From Candidatus Abyssobacteria bacterium SURF_5 (GTDB lineage: Bacteria; Abyssobacteria; SURF-5): a DNA stretch of 64,000 nt. Below are positions 54,726 through 63,803 of the stretch, piece by piece. Position 1 is the stretch's first letter, and each line of letters starts with the position of its first letter. The DNA is taken from positions 21,792 to 85,791 of the forward strand of contig QZKU01000045.1 in NCBI GenBank assembly GCA_003598085.1. The letters are read 5' to 3'. A model generated the notes under the pieces. It worked only from the letters and a program-made list of their open reading frames with translations, was not told where the DNA came from and did not search any database. The position numbers and the translations under genes were made by a program.

Positions 54726-55417
54726 GCGGACTGTATAAAGTTCTGTATTTCGATGTGGATAATACCCTGGTCGATTATGATGCCGATGCATGCCATGCAT
54801 TCGGCAAGGCATCCGACCACGCAATCACAAAGCATCCGCATCTCGCCGACAAATTGACTGCCGAAGTCTTCAAGCGCGCCCGCGAGAGCACCTACATCCA
54901 GTACGGCGACATCGGCCTCCCATTGCGGGATTGGTACCGTGAGTGCATGCGCTTTGCGCTCGAGGCCCTCGAGGTATACGATTTCGAGCTCGCGGATCAG
55001 ATGGGACAGCTGTACGGCCTGTTCAGGAACACCATGCTGAGGGTGTACGAAGATGTGCTCGACGTGATCCCGCGCCTCGCATCGCGCTATAAGCTCGGCC
55101 TCATCTCGAACGGCTCAACCCGAATCGATAAACTGCAGATCGCGCAGTATTTCGCCTACTCCGTTTATGCCCGCGAGATCGGCTATGAGAAGCCCGCCCC
55201 CGAAATCTTTCTTGCGGCCGCCAAAAGAAGCGGTTGCAGCAACGGCGAAATCCTCGTGATCGGCGACGGGCAGTACACCGATATCCTCGGCGCCAGAAAC
55301 GCAAAGTTCAAAATGGTGTGGATTAACCGCCTCCGAGCGGAACTGATGCGCGGAATCCCGCGGCCCGATTACGAGATACATGATATGCGGGAACTCCTTA
55401 CTATAGCTCCTATTTGA
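54722..55417 (+). CDS. HAD-superfamily phosphatase, YjjG/nucleotidase-like
   Basis: 231 residues. HAD motif I FDVDNT, motif II SNGS, motif III Lys in YEKPAPEIF, motif IV GDGQYTD. Cap domain of the YjjG type. Probable 5'-nucleotidase or phosphoglycolate-like phosphatase. It precedes dapF by 20 nt. Confidence 0.88.
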   Translation: MSGLYKVLYFDVDNTLVDYDADACHAFGKASDHAITKHPHLADKLTAEVFKRARESTYIQYGDIGLPLRDWYRECMRFALEALEVYDFELADQMGQLYGLFRNTMLRVYEDVLDVIPRLASRYKLGLISNGSTRIDKLQIAQYFAYSVYAREIGYEKPAPEIFLAAAKRSGCSNGEILVIGDGQYTDILGARNAKFKMVWINRLRAELMRGIPRPDYEIHDMRELLTIAPI

Positions 55418-55437
55418 TGCCATCGGAGGAATCGCAA

Positions 55438-56271
55438 ATGAAATTCACCAAGATGCACGGTCTCGGCAATGACTTCATTGTGGTCAATGGCTTTTCCGAA
55501 AAAGTCGAAAACGACCGCCTTACTGTCGAAATGTGCGACCGGCGCACCGGCGTCGGAGCAGATGGATTGATCGTCGTCATGCCCTCAGATAAGGCCGATT
55601 TCCGCATGCATTACGTCAATTCCGACGGCAGCCTCGCCGAAATGTGCGGTAACGGTATCCGCTGCCTTTCAAAATACGCCTATGAGCATGGGCTCACACG
55701 CAAAACCGAATTCGTCGTCGAAACGCTCGGGGGGCTGAACCGGCAGATATTATCGGTCGAGGACGGCAAAGTGGTCGCCGTCACCGTCGATATGGGCGCT
55801 CCTAAATTCAAACGCAGCGAGATCCCCATGATTGGCGATGAAACTGAAGTCATTAATGAGCCGATCAGCGTGAATGGAAAAAACTTTAAAATCACCGCCC
55901 TGTCCACCACAAATCCGCATGCCGTCTTGTTTGTCAAGAACGTCGAGAAGGCGCCGGTCGCAAGGACGGGTCCGCTCATCGAGCGCAGCCCCCTGTTCCC
56001 AAACCGGACAAATGTCGAATTCGTCCAGATCATCGACAGGAAAAATATCCGTATGAGAATCTGGGAACGCGGCTGCGGAGAAACGCTCGCTTCCGGAAGC
56101 GGCTCTTCGGCTTCGGCCGTCGCTTCGATCCGCAATGGATTTACGGACCGCGATGTGACGGTGCACGTGCGCCTCGGCCGGCTCCACATCAGGTGGCCCG
56201 AAGGCGGCAATATCACGATGACCGGTCCGGCGACTGAAGTCTTCTCGGGTGAGTGGCCCGAAGACCGGTAA
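55438..56271 (+). CDS. dapF: Diaminopimelate epimerase with Cys-to-Ser change
   Basis: Interconverts LL- and meso-diaminopimelate for lysine and peptidoglycan. 277 residues from ATG 55438 (GGAGG eight bases upstream), normal size. The first catalytic Cys is present as C70 (EMCGNGIRC). The second, normally in ACGTG/ACGSG, is Ser219 (TCC codon, LASGSG); a Cys, C213, is at a different position in the same loop. DapF and the related proline-racemase family use a Cys pair, so this enzyme may be a variant or have changed function. Linked to ddl. Confidence 0.9.
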   Translation: MKFTKMHGLGNDFIVVNGFSEKVENDRLTVEMCDRRTGVGADGLIVVMPSDKADFRMHYVNSDGSLAEMCGNGIRCLSKYAYEHGLTRKTEFVVETLGGLNRQILSVEDGKVVAVTVDMGAPKFKRSEIPMIGDETEVINEPISVNGKNFKITALSTTNPHAVLFVKNVEKAPVARTGPLIERSPLFPNRTNVEFVQIIDRKNIRMRIWERGCGETLASGSGSSASAVASIRNGFTDRDVTVHVRLGRLHIRWPEGGNITMTGPATEVFSGEWPEDR

Positions 56272-56304
56272 ATGTGGCCTAGTCAAAACGAAAGGAACAG
56301 TCGG

Positions 56305-57408
56305 GTGGGTGACAGAAAAATCAATGTGGCTGTCGTAATGGGCGGGCGAACCGCGGAACACGATGTCTCAATCCAGTCCGGTACGATGGTCATCCGGAAT
56401 CTGAATCTCTCTCGCTACAACGTGAAACCGATCACCATTACCCGGGACGGCGCCTGGCTCATCCCGCAGGGATACCTCTCCGACGGCATGCCGGTGGCCG
56501 AACTCTTGCCAGAATACCTGAAGCACGATTCGACCGGAAACGAACTCGTCCCGCTGGAAACCGGCTCCGCACTCAGCAGAACCGCATCTGAAAAGGTTGA
56601 CGTCGTTTTCCTGGCGATGCACGGTCCCTACGGCGAGGACGGCACGATCCAGGGTCTGCTCGAAGTGCTCGATTTGCCGTATACCGGCTCGAACGTGGAG
56701 GCAAGCGCCATCTCCATGAACAAAATCCGCTGCAAGGAAATCTACATCCATCACCGGATTCCCACGCCGCGCTACCTCGTGTTCGATGAGCAAGACTGGC
56801 CAAAGAAAAGAATGAGACTCCTCGAGAAGGTCGAGCGACGCCTCGGATTCCCGTGCGTCACCAAGCCGCCGCGCCTCGGCTCGAGCGTCGGCATAAAAAT
56901 CGCCTCCGACAGGAACAGCTTTATCGAAGCAGTCGATCTCGTCCTCAAATACGATAACGAGGTGCTGATCGAACAATTTATCGCCGGTCGCGAGATTACA
57001 AGCCCCATTCTGGGGAACAGGCCGGGCAAGAAACCCACGGCCCTCCCGCTGGTCGAGATCGTACCGAAAAGCTCGACGTATTTTGATTACGAAGCCAAAT
57101 ATGCTCCGGGCGGATCCGATGAGATCACTCCCGCGCGTATAGACGAAAAACTCACGAAAAAAGCCCAACAGCTCGGGATCAAGGCGCACCGCGCGCTCGG
57201 ATGCGGAGGACTGTCGCGGACCGACATGATCCTGAACGGTCAATCGCTGTACGTTCTCGAAACCAATACGATCCCCGGGCTCACTGAAGCTTCACTCTTC
57301 CCCAAGGCGGCGCGGGCGGCCGGCATGTCTCTCTCGCAACTGTGCGATCATCTCATCGATATCGCCCTGATCACCTATAAAACCAAGAAGATTTGTACCG
57401 ACCGATAG
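56305..57408 (+). CDS. ddl: D-alanine-D-alanine ligase
   Basis: ATP-grasp enzyme joining two D-Ala for peptidoglycan. About 367 residues from GTG 56305 (GAAAGGAA seven bases upstream), matching the usual VAVVMGGRTAEHDVS start. An in-frame ATG at 56272, directly after the dapF stop, would add 11. Motifs: GPYGEDGTIQGLL, KPPRLGSSVGI, LETNTIPGLTEASLFP. Linked to dapF. Confidence 0.94.
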   Translation: MGDRKINVAVVMGGRTAEHDVSIQSGTMVIRNLNLSRYNVKPITITRDGAWLIPQGYLSDGMPVAELLPEYLKHDSTGNELVPLETGSALSRTASEKVDVVFLAMHGPYGEDGTIQGLLEVLDLPYTGSNVEASAISMNKIRCKEIYIHHRIPTPRYLVFDEQDWPKKRMRLLEKVERRLGFPCVTKPPRLGSSVGIKIASDRNSFIEAVDLVLKYDNEVLIEQFIAGREITSPILGNRPGKKPTALPLVEIVPKSSTYFDYEAKYAPGGSDEITPARIDEKLTKKAQQLGIKAHRALGCGGLSRTDMILNGQSLYVLETNTIPGLTEASLFPKAARAAGMSLSQLCDHLIDIALITYKTKKICTDR

Positions 57409-57409
57409 C

Positions 57410-58231
57410 ATGCTAGAAGCAAGAACACCCCTGAAACGAGTCATTTCCGCCAGCAGGCGAATCGATATGGTCGCCGGATTCCCGGATCAACTGGCGGCCT
57501 TGCTTGAGGAAAAATGCCCGCCCGAAGAGACGCACACCGTCGTTCTCTGGACGAAAAACCCGTCAAACCTGCTGGAGCATGACGTCCTTCGCCGCACGCT
57601 CGGTCGCTACGCTCTCTACCTCCATTTCACCATCACCGGCCTCGGCTCGACCTTGCTCGAGCCGAATGTTCCCCCCGCTCGTCAAATGCTCGGTCTGCTC
57701 GGGCCGCTGGTCGATTTCATCGGAAGCCCGCAACGCATCCGAATCAGGTTTGATCCAATAGTGCATCTGCAGGCGGACGACGGGCGCACGTACTGCAATC
57801 TCGATAAGTTCGAGGAAATCGCTGCCGCTGCAGCCGAGCTCGGTATCCTCACCTTTTCCATCAGTTGGATGTGCGCGTATAGGAAAATGGTCTCGCGCCT
57901 CCGCCGCAATGGGTTATCTGAAATGCCCCTATCTCGGGAGGAGCGCGACCAGGAATATCGCCATCTTCTGAACCTTTCCAGCCGGTACAACATCAAACTG
58001 AATTGCTGCAGCGTGCCGGGGCTGCCGGTATCTCGCTGCATCGATGGAGAGTTGCTGGCTGAGTTGCACCCGGAGCGGCTTCCGTGTTCAACCGCAAAGG
58101 CCAAGGATCAACGAGCCGATTGCGGCTGCACCGAAAGCTTCGACATCGGCTGGTACCATCACTGTCCCCACGGCTGCATCTATTGCTATGCCAATCCCGC
58201 CAAAGTGCCGGAACACGCGAATGAGCATTAA
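57410..58231 (+). CDS. DUF1848 family protein
   Basis: 273 residues. N-terminal region ISASRRIDMVAGFP, a TIM-barrel-like core, and a C-terminal Cys-rich motif CPHGCIYCYA (CxxxCxxC-like) that resembles radical-SAM/splB metal sites. The domain is uncharacterised. The last 11 nt overlap the start of the glcD-like gene, and it begins 1 nt after ddl, so it is in the same operon. Confidence 0.85.
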   Translation: MLEARTPLKRVISASRRIDMVAGFPDQLAALLEEKCPPEETHTVVLWTKNPSNLLEHDVLRRTLGRYALYLHFTITGLGSTLLEPNVPPARQMLGLLGPLVDFIGSPQRIRIRFDPIVHLQADDGRTYCNLDKFEEIAAAAAELGILTFSISWMCAYRKMVSRLRRNGLSEMPLSREERDQEYRHLLNLSSRYNIKLNCCSVPGLPVSRCIDGELLAELHPERLPCSTAKAKDQRADCGCTESFDIGWYHHCPHGCIYCYANPAKVPEHANEH

Positions 58232-59600
58232 TTCACGAACAATTAAGGAACTTCGATCCATCGTTGGGGAAGCAAATCTCTTCGACTCGGTCGAAAAGCG
58301 CATCGTCTACGCTTCCGATGCGTCCCGCCAAACGGGCGCGCTGCCCGATCTGATTGCACGCCCCGCCACTGCCGAGCAGGTTTCTCGGATTCTCGCCCTC
58401 GCGAATGAACAGAGAATTCCCGTTTACGCGAGAGGGGCGGGCTCGGGCTTGAGCGGGGGAGCGGTTGCCGTTCGCGGCGGCCTCGTCCTCGATTTCGAAT
58501 TGATGAACCGCATTTTGCGGATCGATCCCGATAACATGACAGCTACGGTCGAGCCGGGAGTGGTTGTCCGAGATGTGCAGAAGCAAGTCGAGGCCCAGCG
58601 CCTGTTTTATCCGCCCGATCCCGCCAGCAGCGACTTCTGCACCATCGGCGGAAACGTCGCTGAAAATTCCGGCGGGCTGCGCGGAGCAAAATACGGGTCA
58701 ACTCGAAACTACGTTCTGGCGCTGGAAGTGGTGTTGGCGAACGGAGATGTTCTTCGCGTCGGCTCGGGCGCGCCTAAGAGCGTCACCGGCTACGATCTGC
58801 TCGGGCTCTTCGTCGGGTCCGAAGGCACGCTTTGCCTCTTCACCGAAACCCTGCTCCGGCTCGTCCCTCTGCCGGAATCTGTTGATACCGTGCTGGCTCA
58901 ATTTCAAAACGCCGATCAGGCGATCGCGGCCGTCTGCGAAATGTTTGCCTCCGGAATTGTCCCGCGAGCGGCTGAGCTGATGGATGAAAAAGCCGTCGAG
59001 TGCGCCGGCAAGTACAACAAAAACCAGGCCTTGCCCGCTGAAGGAATCGTGTGCCTCTTCGAGGTCGACGGCCCGCGCGAGATCACTCAGCTCGATGCCG
59101 ACCGCGTGACTGCCATCTGCAAGAAAAACGGCGCGATCATTGCGAGACGGGCGGCTTCCGAAAGCGAACGCGACCAGTTCTGGGCCCTGCGGAAGGCGAT
59201 TTCGCCCGCCCTCTACCAATTCGGCCGCATAAAATTGAATGAGGATATTTGCGTGCCGCGGTCGCGACTGCCGGAAATGGTAAGAATGATCGAGGAGATC
59301 GGCCTCAAACATTCGCTCCTCATCGTCAATTTCGGACACATCGGCGACGGCAGTCTGCACGTGAACGTAATGCTCGAGCGGGACGATCAGGAACTGATGA
59401 AGAAGGCCGAGCTTGCCGTCTCCGAAATCTTCGCCGCCGCCGTCTCGCTCGGCGGAACTCTCTCGGCCGAACACGGCATCGGCCTCACAAAGATGCGATA
59501 TCTCGGGCTCGAGGTGGGGGAGAACGAATACAAAGTCATGGCCGCCATCAAGAAAATCCTCGACCCGAATAACATCCTGAACCCCGGAAAATTCATCTAG
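58221..59600 (+). CDS. glcD: FAD-linked oxidase, GlcD-like (glycolate/D-lactate dehydrogenase)
   Basis: 459 residues from ATG 58221. FAD-binding type 4 domain (PVYARGAGSGLSGGAV; GGNVAENSGG) and C-terminal catalytic domain (SAEHGIGLTKMRYLG). It oxidises glycolate or D-lactate. The adjacent gene encodes the Fe-S subunit. GlcE is absent here, so a D-lactate dehydrogenase-type pair is equally likely. Confidence 0.9.
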   Translation: MSINSRTIKELRSIVGEANLFDSVEKRIVYASDASRQTGALPDLIARPATAEQVSRILALANEQRIPVYARGAGSGLSGGAVAVRGGLVLDFELMNRILRIDPDNMTATVEPGVVVRDVQKQVEAQRLFYPPDPASSDFCTIGGNVAENSGGLRGAKYGSTRNYVLALEVVLANGDVLRVGSGAPKSVTGYDLLGLFVGSEGTLCLFTETLLRLVPLPESVDTVLAQFQNADQAIAAVCEMFASGIVPRAAELMDEKAVECAGKYNKNQALPAEGIVCLFEVDGPREITQLDADRVTAICKKNGAIIARRAASESERDQFWALRKAISPALYQFGRIKLNEDICVPRSRLPEMVRMIEEIGLKHSLLIVNFGHIGDGSLHVNVMLERDDQELMKKAELAVSEIFAAAVSLGGTLSAEHGIGLTKMRYLGLEVGENEYKVMAAIKKILDPNNILNPGKFI

Positions 59601-59607
59601 ATCGCCA

Positions 59608-60843
59608 GTGACTGCAGAATTCCCTGACATAGCCCTTCAGCAATTGGAGAAATGCGCCCGCTGCGGCAAGTGCCGCTCCGTCTGCCCCGTCTTTGACGTC
59701 GTAAAGGACGAGGCATTTGTCGCCCGCGGACGGATTCTCCTGGCGGATGCGCTTCGCAAAAACCAAATATCCGCCTCGAATGAGATCGCCGCGATCATGG
59801 CGGCATGCCTGATGTGCCGCCGCTGCTCCGGCATTTGCCCTTCCGGCGTCGAATTTACCGAGGTGCTGAAGGCGGCGCGCTCGCAGATAGCCAAAGAAGT
59901 CGGCCTCCCTGCCGGAGCATCCTTCTTCTTCCGTCACGTGCTTCCGTACAGGCGCCGGTTCAATTCAGTGATCAGGATCGCAGCTCTTGGACAAAGGCTT
60001 GCGCCCGCCCGGCGAAAAGGAAATCTGCGTCATCTCCCTCTCTTGTTCAAAGGAGGCAAATGGCTGCCGCCGCTCGCTAAGATATCCGCCCTTGAAGCTT
60101 ATTCCAAACCGGCGAGAGTCGAAAACGCCCGCCTGCGCGTCGGCATTTTCGTCGGATGTCTCATCAATTACGTGTATCCGGATTTTATCGATGCAACTAT
60201 TCAGCTTCTCCGGCGCGCACAGATTCAAACCATCATTCCGGAGCAACAGCTCTGTTGCGGAACTCCCGCGGTCGCGCTCGGCGACGTCGAGGCCGCCCGC
60301 ATGCTCGCCCGGCGGAACCAGGAGCATTTCCGGGAAGCCGGCTGCGATTATGTCATTACTCTCTGCGCCTCATGCGGAACCATGTTGAAACGCGAATATC
60401 CGCAGCTCCTTGATTCTTCGGAGAACCCTTTTGGAGTTCCCATGCTCGATCTTTCTGAATTCCTCGTTCGGCACGTCAAGTTGGATTATGGGCGACTGCA
60501 GGATTCCGTAACATACCACGACCCCTGCCACCTCCGATGGGGGCAGGGAGTCATCGCGGAGCCGCGGAAACTGCTCTCAGACGTATGCCATTTTCAGGAA
60601 ACGCCCGGCGAAATGTACTGCTGTGCTCTGGGCGGCGCCTTCTCCCTGACCTTCCCCGATTTCTCCGAAGCCATAGCCCAGAAAAAGCTGCAATCCCTTG
60701 ACGCCCTAAGCGTCAGGGAAGTCGTAAGCGCCTGCCCGGGATGCATCTTGCAATTGAACGACCTGTTCGCGCGATCCGGAAGCGATAAAAAAGCCGTTCA
60801 CCTCATCCAGATTCTCGCGCGCTCGATCAAGACTTTGACGTAA
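59608..60843 (+). CDS. glcF: Fe-S subunit of glycolate/D-lactate dehydrogenase (GlcF/HdrD-like)
   Basis: 411 residues. Two N-terminal 4Fe-4S motifs (CARCGKCRSVC and CLMCRRCSGIC), then two CCG domains (CGTPAVALG; CCALGGAF; and further Cys pairs) typical of heterodisulfide-reductase-type electron carriers. GTG start 59608, 7 nt after glcD. It passes electrons from the FAD subunit to a quinone or ferredoxin-like acceptor. Confidence 0.9.
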   Translation: MTAEFPDIALQQLEKCARCGKCRSVCPVFDVVKDEAFVARGRILLADALRKNQISASNEIAAIMAACLMCRRCSGICPSGVEFTEVLKAARSQIAKEVGLPAGASFFFRHVLPYRRRFNSVIRIAALGQRLAPARRKGNLRHLPLLFKGGKWLPPLAKISALEAYSKPARVENARLRVGIFVGCLINYVYPDFIDATIQLLRRAQIQTIIPEQQLCCGTPAVALGDVEAARMLARRNQEHFREAGCDYVITLCASCGTMLKREYPQLLDSSENPFGVPMLDLSEFLVRHVKLDYGRLQDSVTYHDPCHLRWGQGVIAEPRKLLSDVCHFQETPGEMYCCALGGAFSLTFPDFSEAIAQKKLQSLDALSVREVVSACPGCILQLNDLFARSGSDKKAVHLIQILARSIKTLT

Positions 60844-61031
60844 TTATCACTGCATTCAACATCTTTAGATTTCCAAAATCTCCCTCAGCCATTGTTGCTT
60901 AATCCGCCAACGGGATGCTTCAAGCGCCGGAAATCCTTGTCAAATTGGAAGTTTTGCCCGATGCTGGAAAAGCTTTCAACTCTCCTAATTGCACAATTTC
61001 CCCATATTCTTTAGTTGCAGTGAAATTTTAC
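60844..61031. other. Intergenic region before csp
   Basis: No gene seen. A/T-rich, no clear terminator for glcF before the csp promoter. Confidence 0.4.
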
Positions 61032-61060
61032 TTGACAAAGTGAAATCTATGTGATATATT
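61032..61060 (+). promoter_or_regulatory. Consensus promoter of the cold-shock gene
   Basis: TTGACA (61032-61037), 17-nt spacer, TATATT (61055-61060). Predicted start near 61067, giving a 5' leader of about 140 nt. Confidence 0.75.
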
Positions 61061-61123
61061 CCTACAAATTCTCAGATCAGTTAATTAATGTTCCCGGTTT
61101 TGTATGCGATGTGTGAGAGAATG

Positions 61124-61160
61124 CGCAGAATTATGAAAGCATAGTTCTGCGTTTTTTTTT
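61124..61160 (+). terminator. Intrinsic terminator inside the csp leader (possible attenuator)
   Basis: 12-bp stem CGCAGAATTATG/CATAGTTCTGCG (one G-U), AAAG loop, followed by nine T. It lies between the csp promoter and the ATG at 61207. Either it ends a short RNA from this promoter or it gates csp expression. Cold-shock proteins are known to melt such hairpins. Confidence 0.85.
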
Positions 61161-61206
61161 GGCGTTTGTACGCGCCGAAGGGTAAATGCGAGGAGGTAAC
61201 AGGTAG

Positions 61207-61413
61207 ATGGCACCCGTGGGCTTGGTAAAGTGGTTCGACAACAAAAAAGGGTTCGGGTTCATTAAACGCGAGGAAGGCGACGACGTCTTTGTCCACTACA
61301 CCGCGATTAAAGGCGCGGGTTTTAAAACCCTCCAGCAGGACGAAAAGGTAACGTTCGATATTATCGAAGGCCCCAAGGGTCTGCAAGCCTCAAACGTCTT
61401 GAAAGCCGAATAA
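61207..61413 (+). CDS. Cold-shock domain protein
   Basis: 68-residue CspA family, single OB fold. RNP1 KGFGFI and RNP2 [11 protein letters not shown] chaperone that binds single-stranded nucleic acid. GGAGG ten bases before the ATG. A long leader with a terminator precedes it. Confidence 0.95.
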   Translation: MAPVGLVKWFDNKKGFGFIKREEGDDVFVHYTAIKGAGFKTLQQDEKVTFDIIEGPKGLQASNVLKAE

Positions 61414-61547
61414 AACCCTGCCCTGGTAGAACCCACGGCCATTGAGGGAGTAGGAGAACCTCCAGTTCCTGAAGGTAAAGGAGTGCCTTCCGGTTTCCTT
61501 TAGCGGATGGAGACGCTGGCCTTCTTCACGCCGGTCGCAATTGGTGT

Positions 61548-61569
61548 GGACCGCCTGAAGGCGTAGTCC
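61548..61569. other. Nested hairpin in the csp-phosphoesterase gap
   Basis: GGAC-CGCC-TGAA-GGCG-TA-GTCC. Also GAAGG/CCTTC pairs around 61473-61493. No known RNA class recognised; the 61414-61673 gap has no gene. Confidence 0.35.
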
Positions 61570-61673
61570 CTGAACTTACTTGCAGATGCCCCAGAAGCGT
61601 CTTGCGCACCAATAAAAATCGGGTTTCTCCCAAGAATACCTTCATCGGCTTCCCGCTATTACCCGACGCCAAT

Positions 61674-62147
61674 TTACAACCTTATTATCTCAGCCTGAGG
61701 CATCTTGTGCGGATGCAGCTCCAAAAGAGCCACCGACGCAGACAATCCCAGCATCGCCCGGGCCGACCCCGGATTCAAGCTGAGCATCGTGTCGATCCAC
61801 CTGTTTTCAACTCGGTGCGTGTGCCCCCAGATGAAAACATCGGGACGCTTCGGCCCGCATCGGGCCTCGAACAACTTCGGACTGCGCAATAGCATCCCGC
61901 CATTGTGAGTCATGAAAATGTCCACTCCCGCCAACACTACGCGCTGATCCTGCGGGTAGCGCGCGGCAATCTCCGGCGAGTCCATGTTTCCGCAAACGGC
62001 AATGACGGGAGCGATCGCGCTCAGCTCGATAATGATGTCCATCGAGACGATGTCGCCGGCATGCATTATTTGATCGACACCCGCAAAGACGTCGAAAATT
62101 TTTGGGCTGAGGTGATTATGAGTATCGGACAACACTCCGATTCGCAT
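61674..62147 (-). CDS. Metallophosphoesterase (YfcE/MJ0936-like)
   Basis: 157 residues with the two-metal motifs SDTHNH, HAGD, GNMD, THNG and GHTH. A small, soluble phosphodiesterase; substrate unknown. It lies 12 nt downstream of glyS and is probably cotranscribed. Confidence 0.9.
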   Translation of the reverse strand: MRIGVLSDTHNHLSPKIFDVFAGVDQIMHAGDIVSMDIIIELSAIAPVIAVCGNMDSPEIAARYPQDQRVVLAGVDIFMTHNGGMLLRSPKLFEARCGPKRPDVFIWGHTHRVENRWIDTMLSLNPGSARAMLGLSASVALLELHPHKMPQAEIIRL

Positions 62148-62159
62148 CGATTTGGTTTC

Positions 62160-63482
62160 TTACAAGGCGATTCTCTTCAGCAACTCTTGTTTGATTTCCG
62201 AAATCTTATGCCGCTCCTGCACCATCGAATCGCGCTCCCGCAACGTTACCGTCTCGTCCTCAAGCGTCTGAGAGTCAACCGTGATGCCGAACGGCGTCCC
62301 CGCCTCGTCCTGCCTCCTGTAGCGCCGCCCGATCGATCCGCCTGCATCAAAGAATATCTTGAGATGAGGACGCAGTTCGTCCGCAATTTTCTTCGCCAGT
62401 TCCGGCATGCCGTCCCGGTTCACCAGAGGCAGGATCGCCGCTTTGACCGGCGCGATCTTCGGCGATAACCGGAGAACCGTCCGCTCTTCTTTCGTGCCCG
62501 GATTCTCGACCTCATAAGCGTCCACCAGACACGTAAGCAGCGTCCGGTCGACCCCGGCCGACGTCTCAATAATGTACGGGATATATCGCTGGTTCAGCTC
62601 CTGGTCAAAGTACGTCAGGTCCTTGCCCGAATATTCCTGGTGGCGCGAAAGGTCGAAATCGCCGCGGTTGTGAATCCCCTCGAGCTCTTTCCAGCCGAAC
62701 GGGAATTCATACTCAATGTCGAAGGCCTTGCGCGCGTAATGCGCCAGCTCATGCGGCGCATGCTGGTGAAAACGCAGCTTCTCTTTCCGTATGCCGAGAT
62801 CGTAATACCACTGGATGCGCCGCCCCTGCCAGTAGTCAAACCACTGATCGTCGGCGCCCGGCCGAACAAAATATTGCATCTCCATTTGCTCGAACTCGCG
62901 CATCCGGAAAACGAAGTTGCCCGGCGTGATCTCGTTGCGGAAGGCCTTGCCGATCTGCGCGATGCCGAACGGTATCTTCTGGCGCGACGGCCCCATCACA
63001 TTCAGGAAATTGACATATATCCCCTGCGCCGTTTCCGGCCGAAGATACACCACCGCCGCCTCTTCCTCCACCGGTCCGATAAACGTCTTGAACATCAGAT
63101 TGAACTGGCGCGCTTCCGTCAGCTCGCCGCCGCAGTCCGGACACCTTTCCCCAACCTCATCGGCGCGAAACCGGTGTTTGCACTGCTTGCAGTCAACCAG
63201 TGGATCGGTGAAGCCGGCGACGTGGCCCGATGCCTCCCACACGCGCGGATGCATGATGATGCTTGCATCCAGCCCTTCGATGTCGTCGCGATCCTGCGTC
63301 ATCACCTTCCACCAGTAGCGCTTGATGTTGTTCTTCAACTCAACGCCCAGCGGACCGTAATCCCAGCAACTGTTGATGCCGCCGTAAATCAGGCTGCTCT
63401 GAAAGATGAAGCCACGCCTCTTGCAGAGCGATACCAGTTCCTCCATCTTCTTTTCGGCTTCATTCAGCACTTTTTTCGCCAT
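62160..63482 (-). CDS. glyS: Glycyl-tRNA synthetase (dimeric, eukaryote/archaeal type)
   Basis: Class II synthetase, about 440 residues from ATG 63482. Motif 2 region (RNEITPGNFVFRMREFEQMEM: 20 shown at most, FRNEITPGNFVFRMREFEQM), a zinc-like Cys stretch (CKQCKHRFRADEVGERCPDCG) and a C-terminal anticodon-binding domain. This is the alpha2 type, not the alpha2beta2 type of most Proteobacteria. An in-frame ATG at 63515 is less likely. Confidence 0.94.
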   Translation of the reverse strand: MAKKVLNEAEKKMEELVSLCKRRGFIFQSSLIYGGINSCWDYGPLGVELKNNIKRYWWKVMTQDRDDIEGLDASIIMHPRVWEASGHVAGFTDPLVDCKQCKHRFRADEVGERCPDCGGELTEARQFNLMFKTFIGPVEEEAAVVYLRPETAQGIYVNFLNVMGPSRQKIPFGIAQIGKAFRNEITPGNFVFRMREFEQMEMQYFVRPGADDQWFDYWQGRRIQWYYDLGIRKEKLRFHQHAPHELAHYARKAFDIEYEFPFGWKELEGIHNRGDFDLSRHQEYSGKDLTYFDQELNQRYIPYIIETSAGVDRTLLTCLVDAYEVENPGTKEERTVLRLSPKIAPVKAAILPLVNRDGMPELAKKIADELRPHLKIFFDAGGSIGRRYRRQDEAGTPFGITVDSQTLEDETVTLRERDSMVQERHKISEIKQELLKRIAL

Positions 63483-63657
63483 CGATAATTTTTCCTGCCT
63501 TCCTGCCGAAAACATACCAAAAAACCCTTCTCGCCGGGTCGTCCCCGACCCGAACGAAAAGGGGGAACCACACTCAGTTACACCCTGGCCGATCTCCCGG
63601 CCGGTCTCTCGTAAACCATTATATTCCTTATGATTCTGTCATGTCAATAACCAACCC

Positions 63658-63803
63658 GTAGGGGCGGCCCCATGTGGCCGCCCGCGCCCCTGCCTTCCCA
63701 ACCAGCCCGTCAATGCCGCTGTAGGGGCGGGTTTCAAACCCGCCCGCGCCTCGCGCGCAATTCATTCCCACCGTAGGGGCGACCCGGTGGGTCGCCCGCG
63801 CCT
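63658..63803. repeat. Three REP-like GTAGGGGCG palindromes
   Basis: Copies at 63658-63687, 63721-63750 and 63773-63803, each GTAGGGGCG plus a variable hairpin and CGCCCGCGCC. A fourth, diverged copy is at 39379-39406. The remainder of 63483-64000 shows no gene. Confidence 0.75.
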
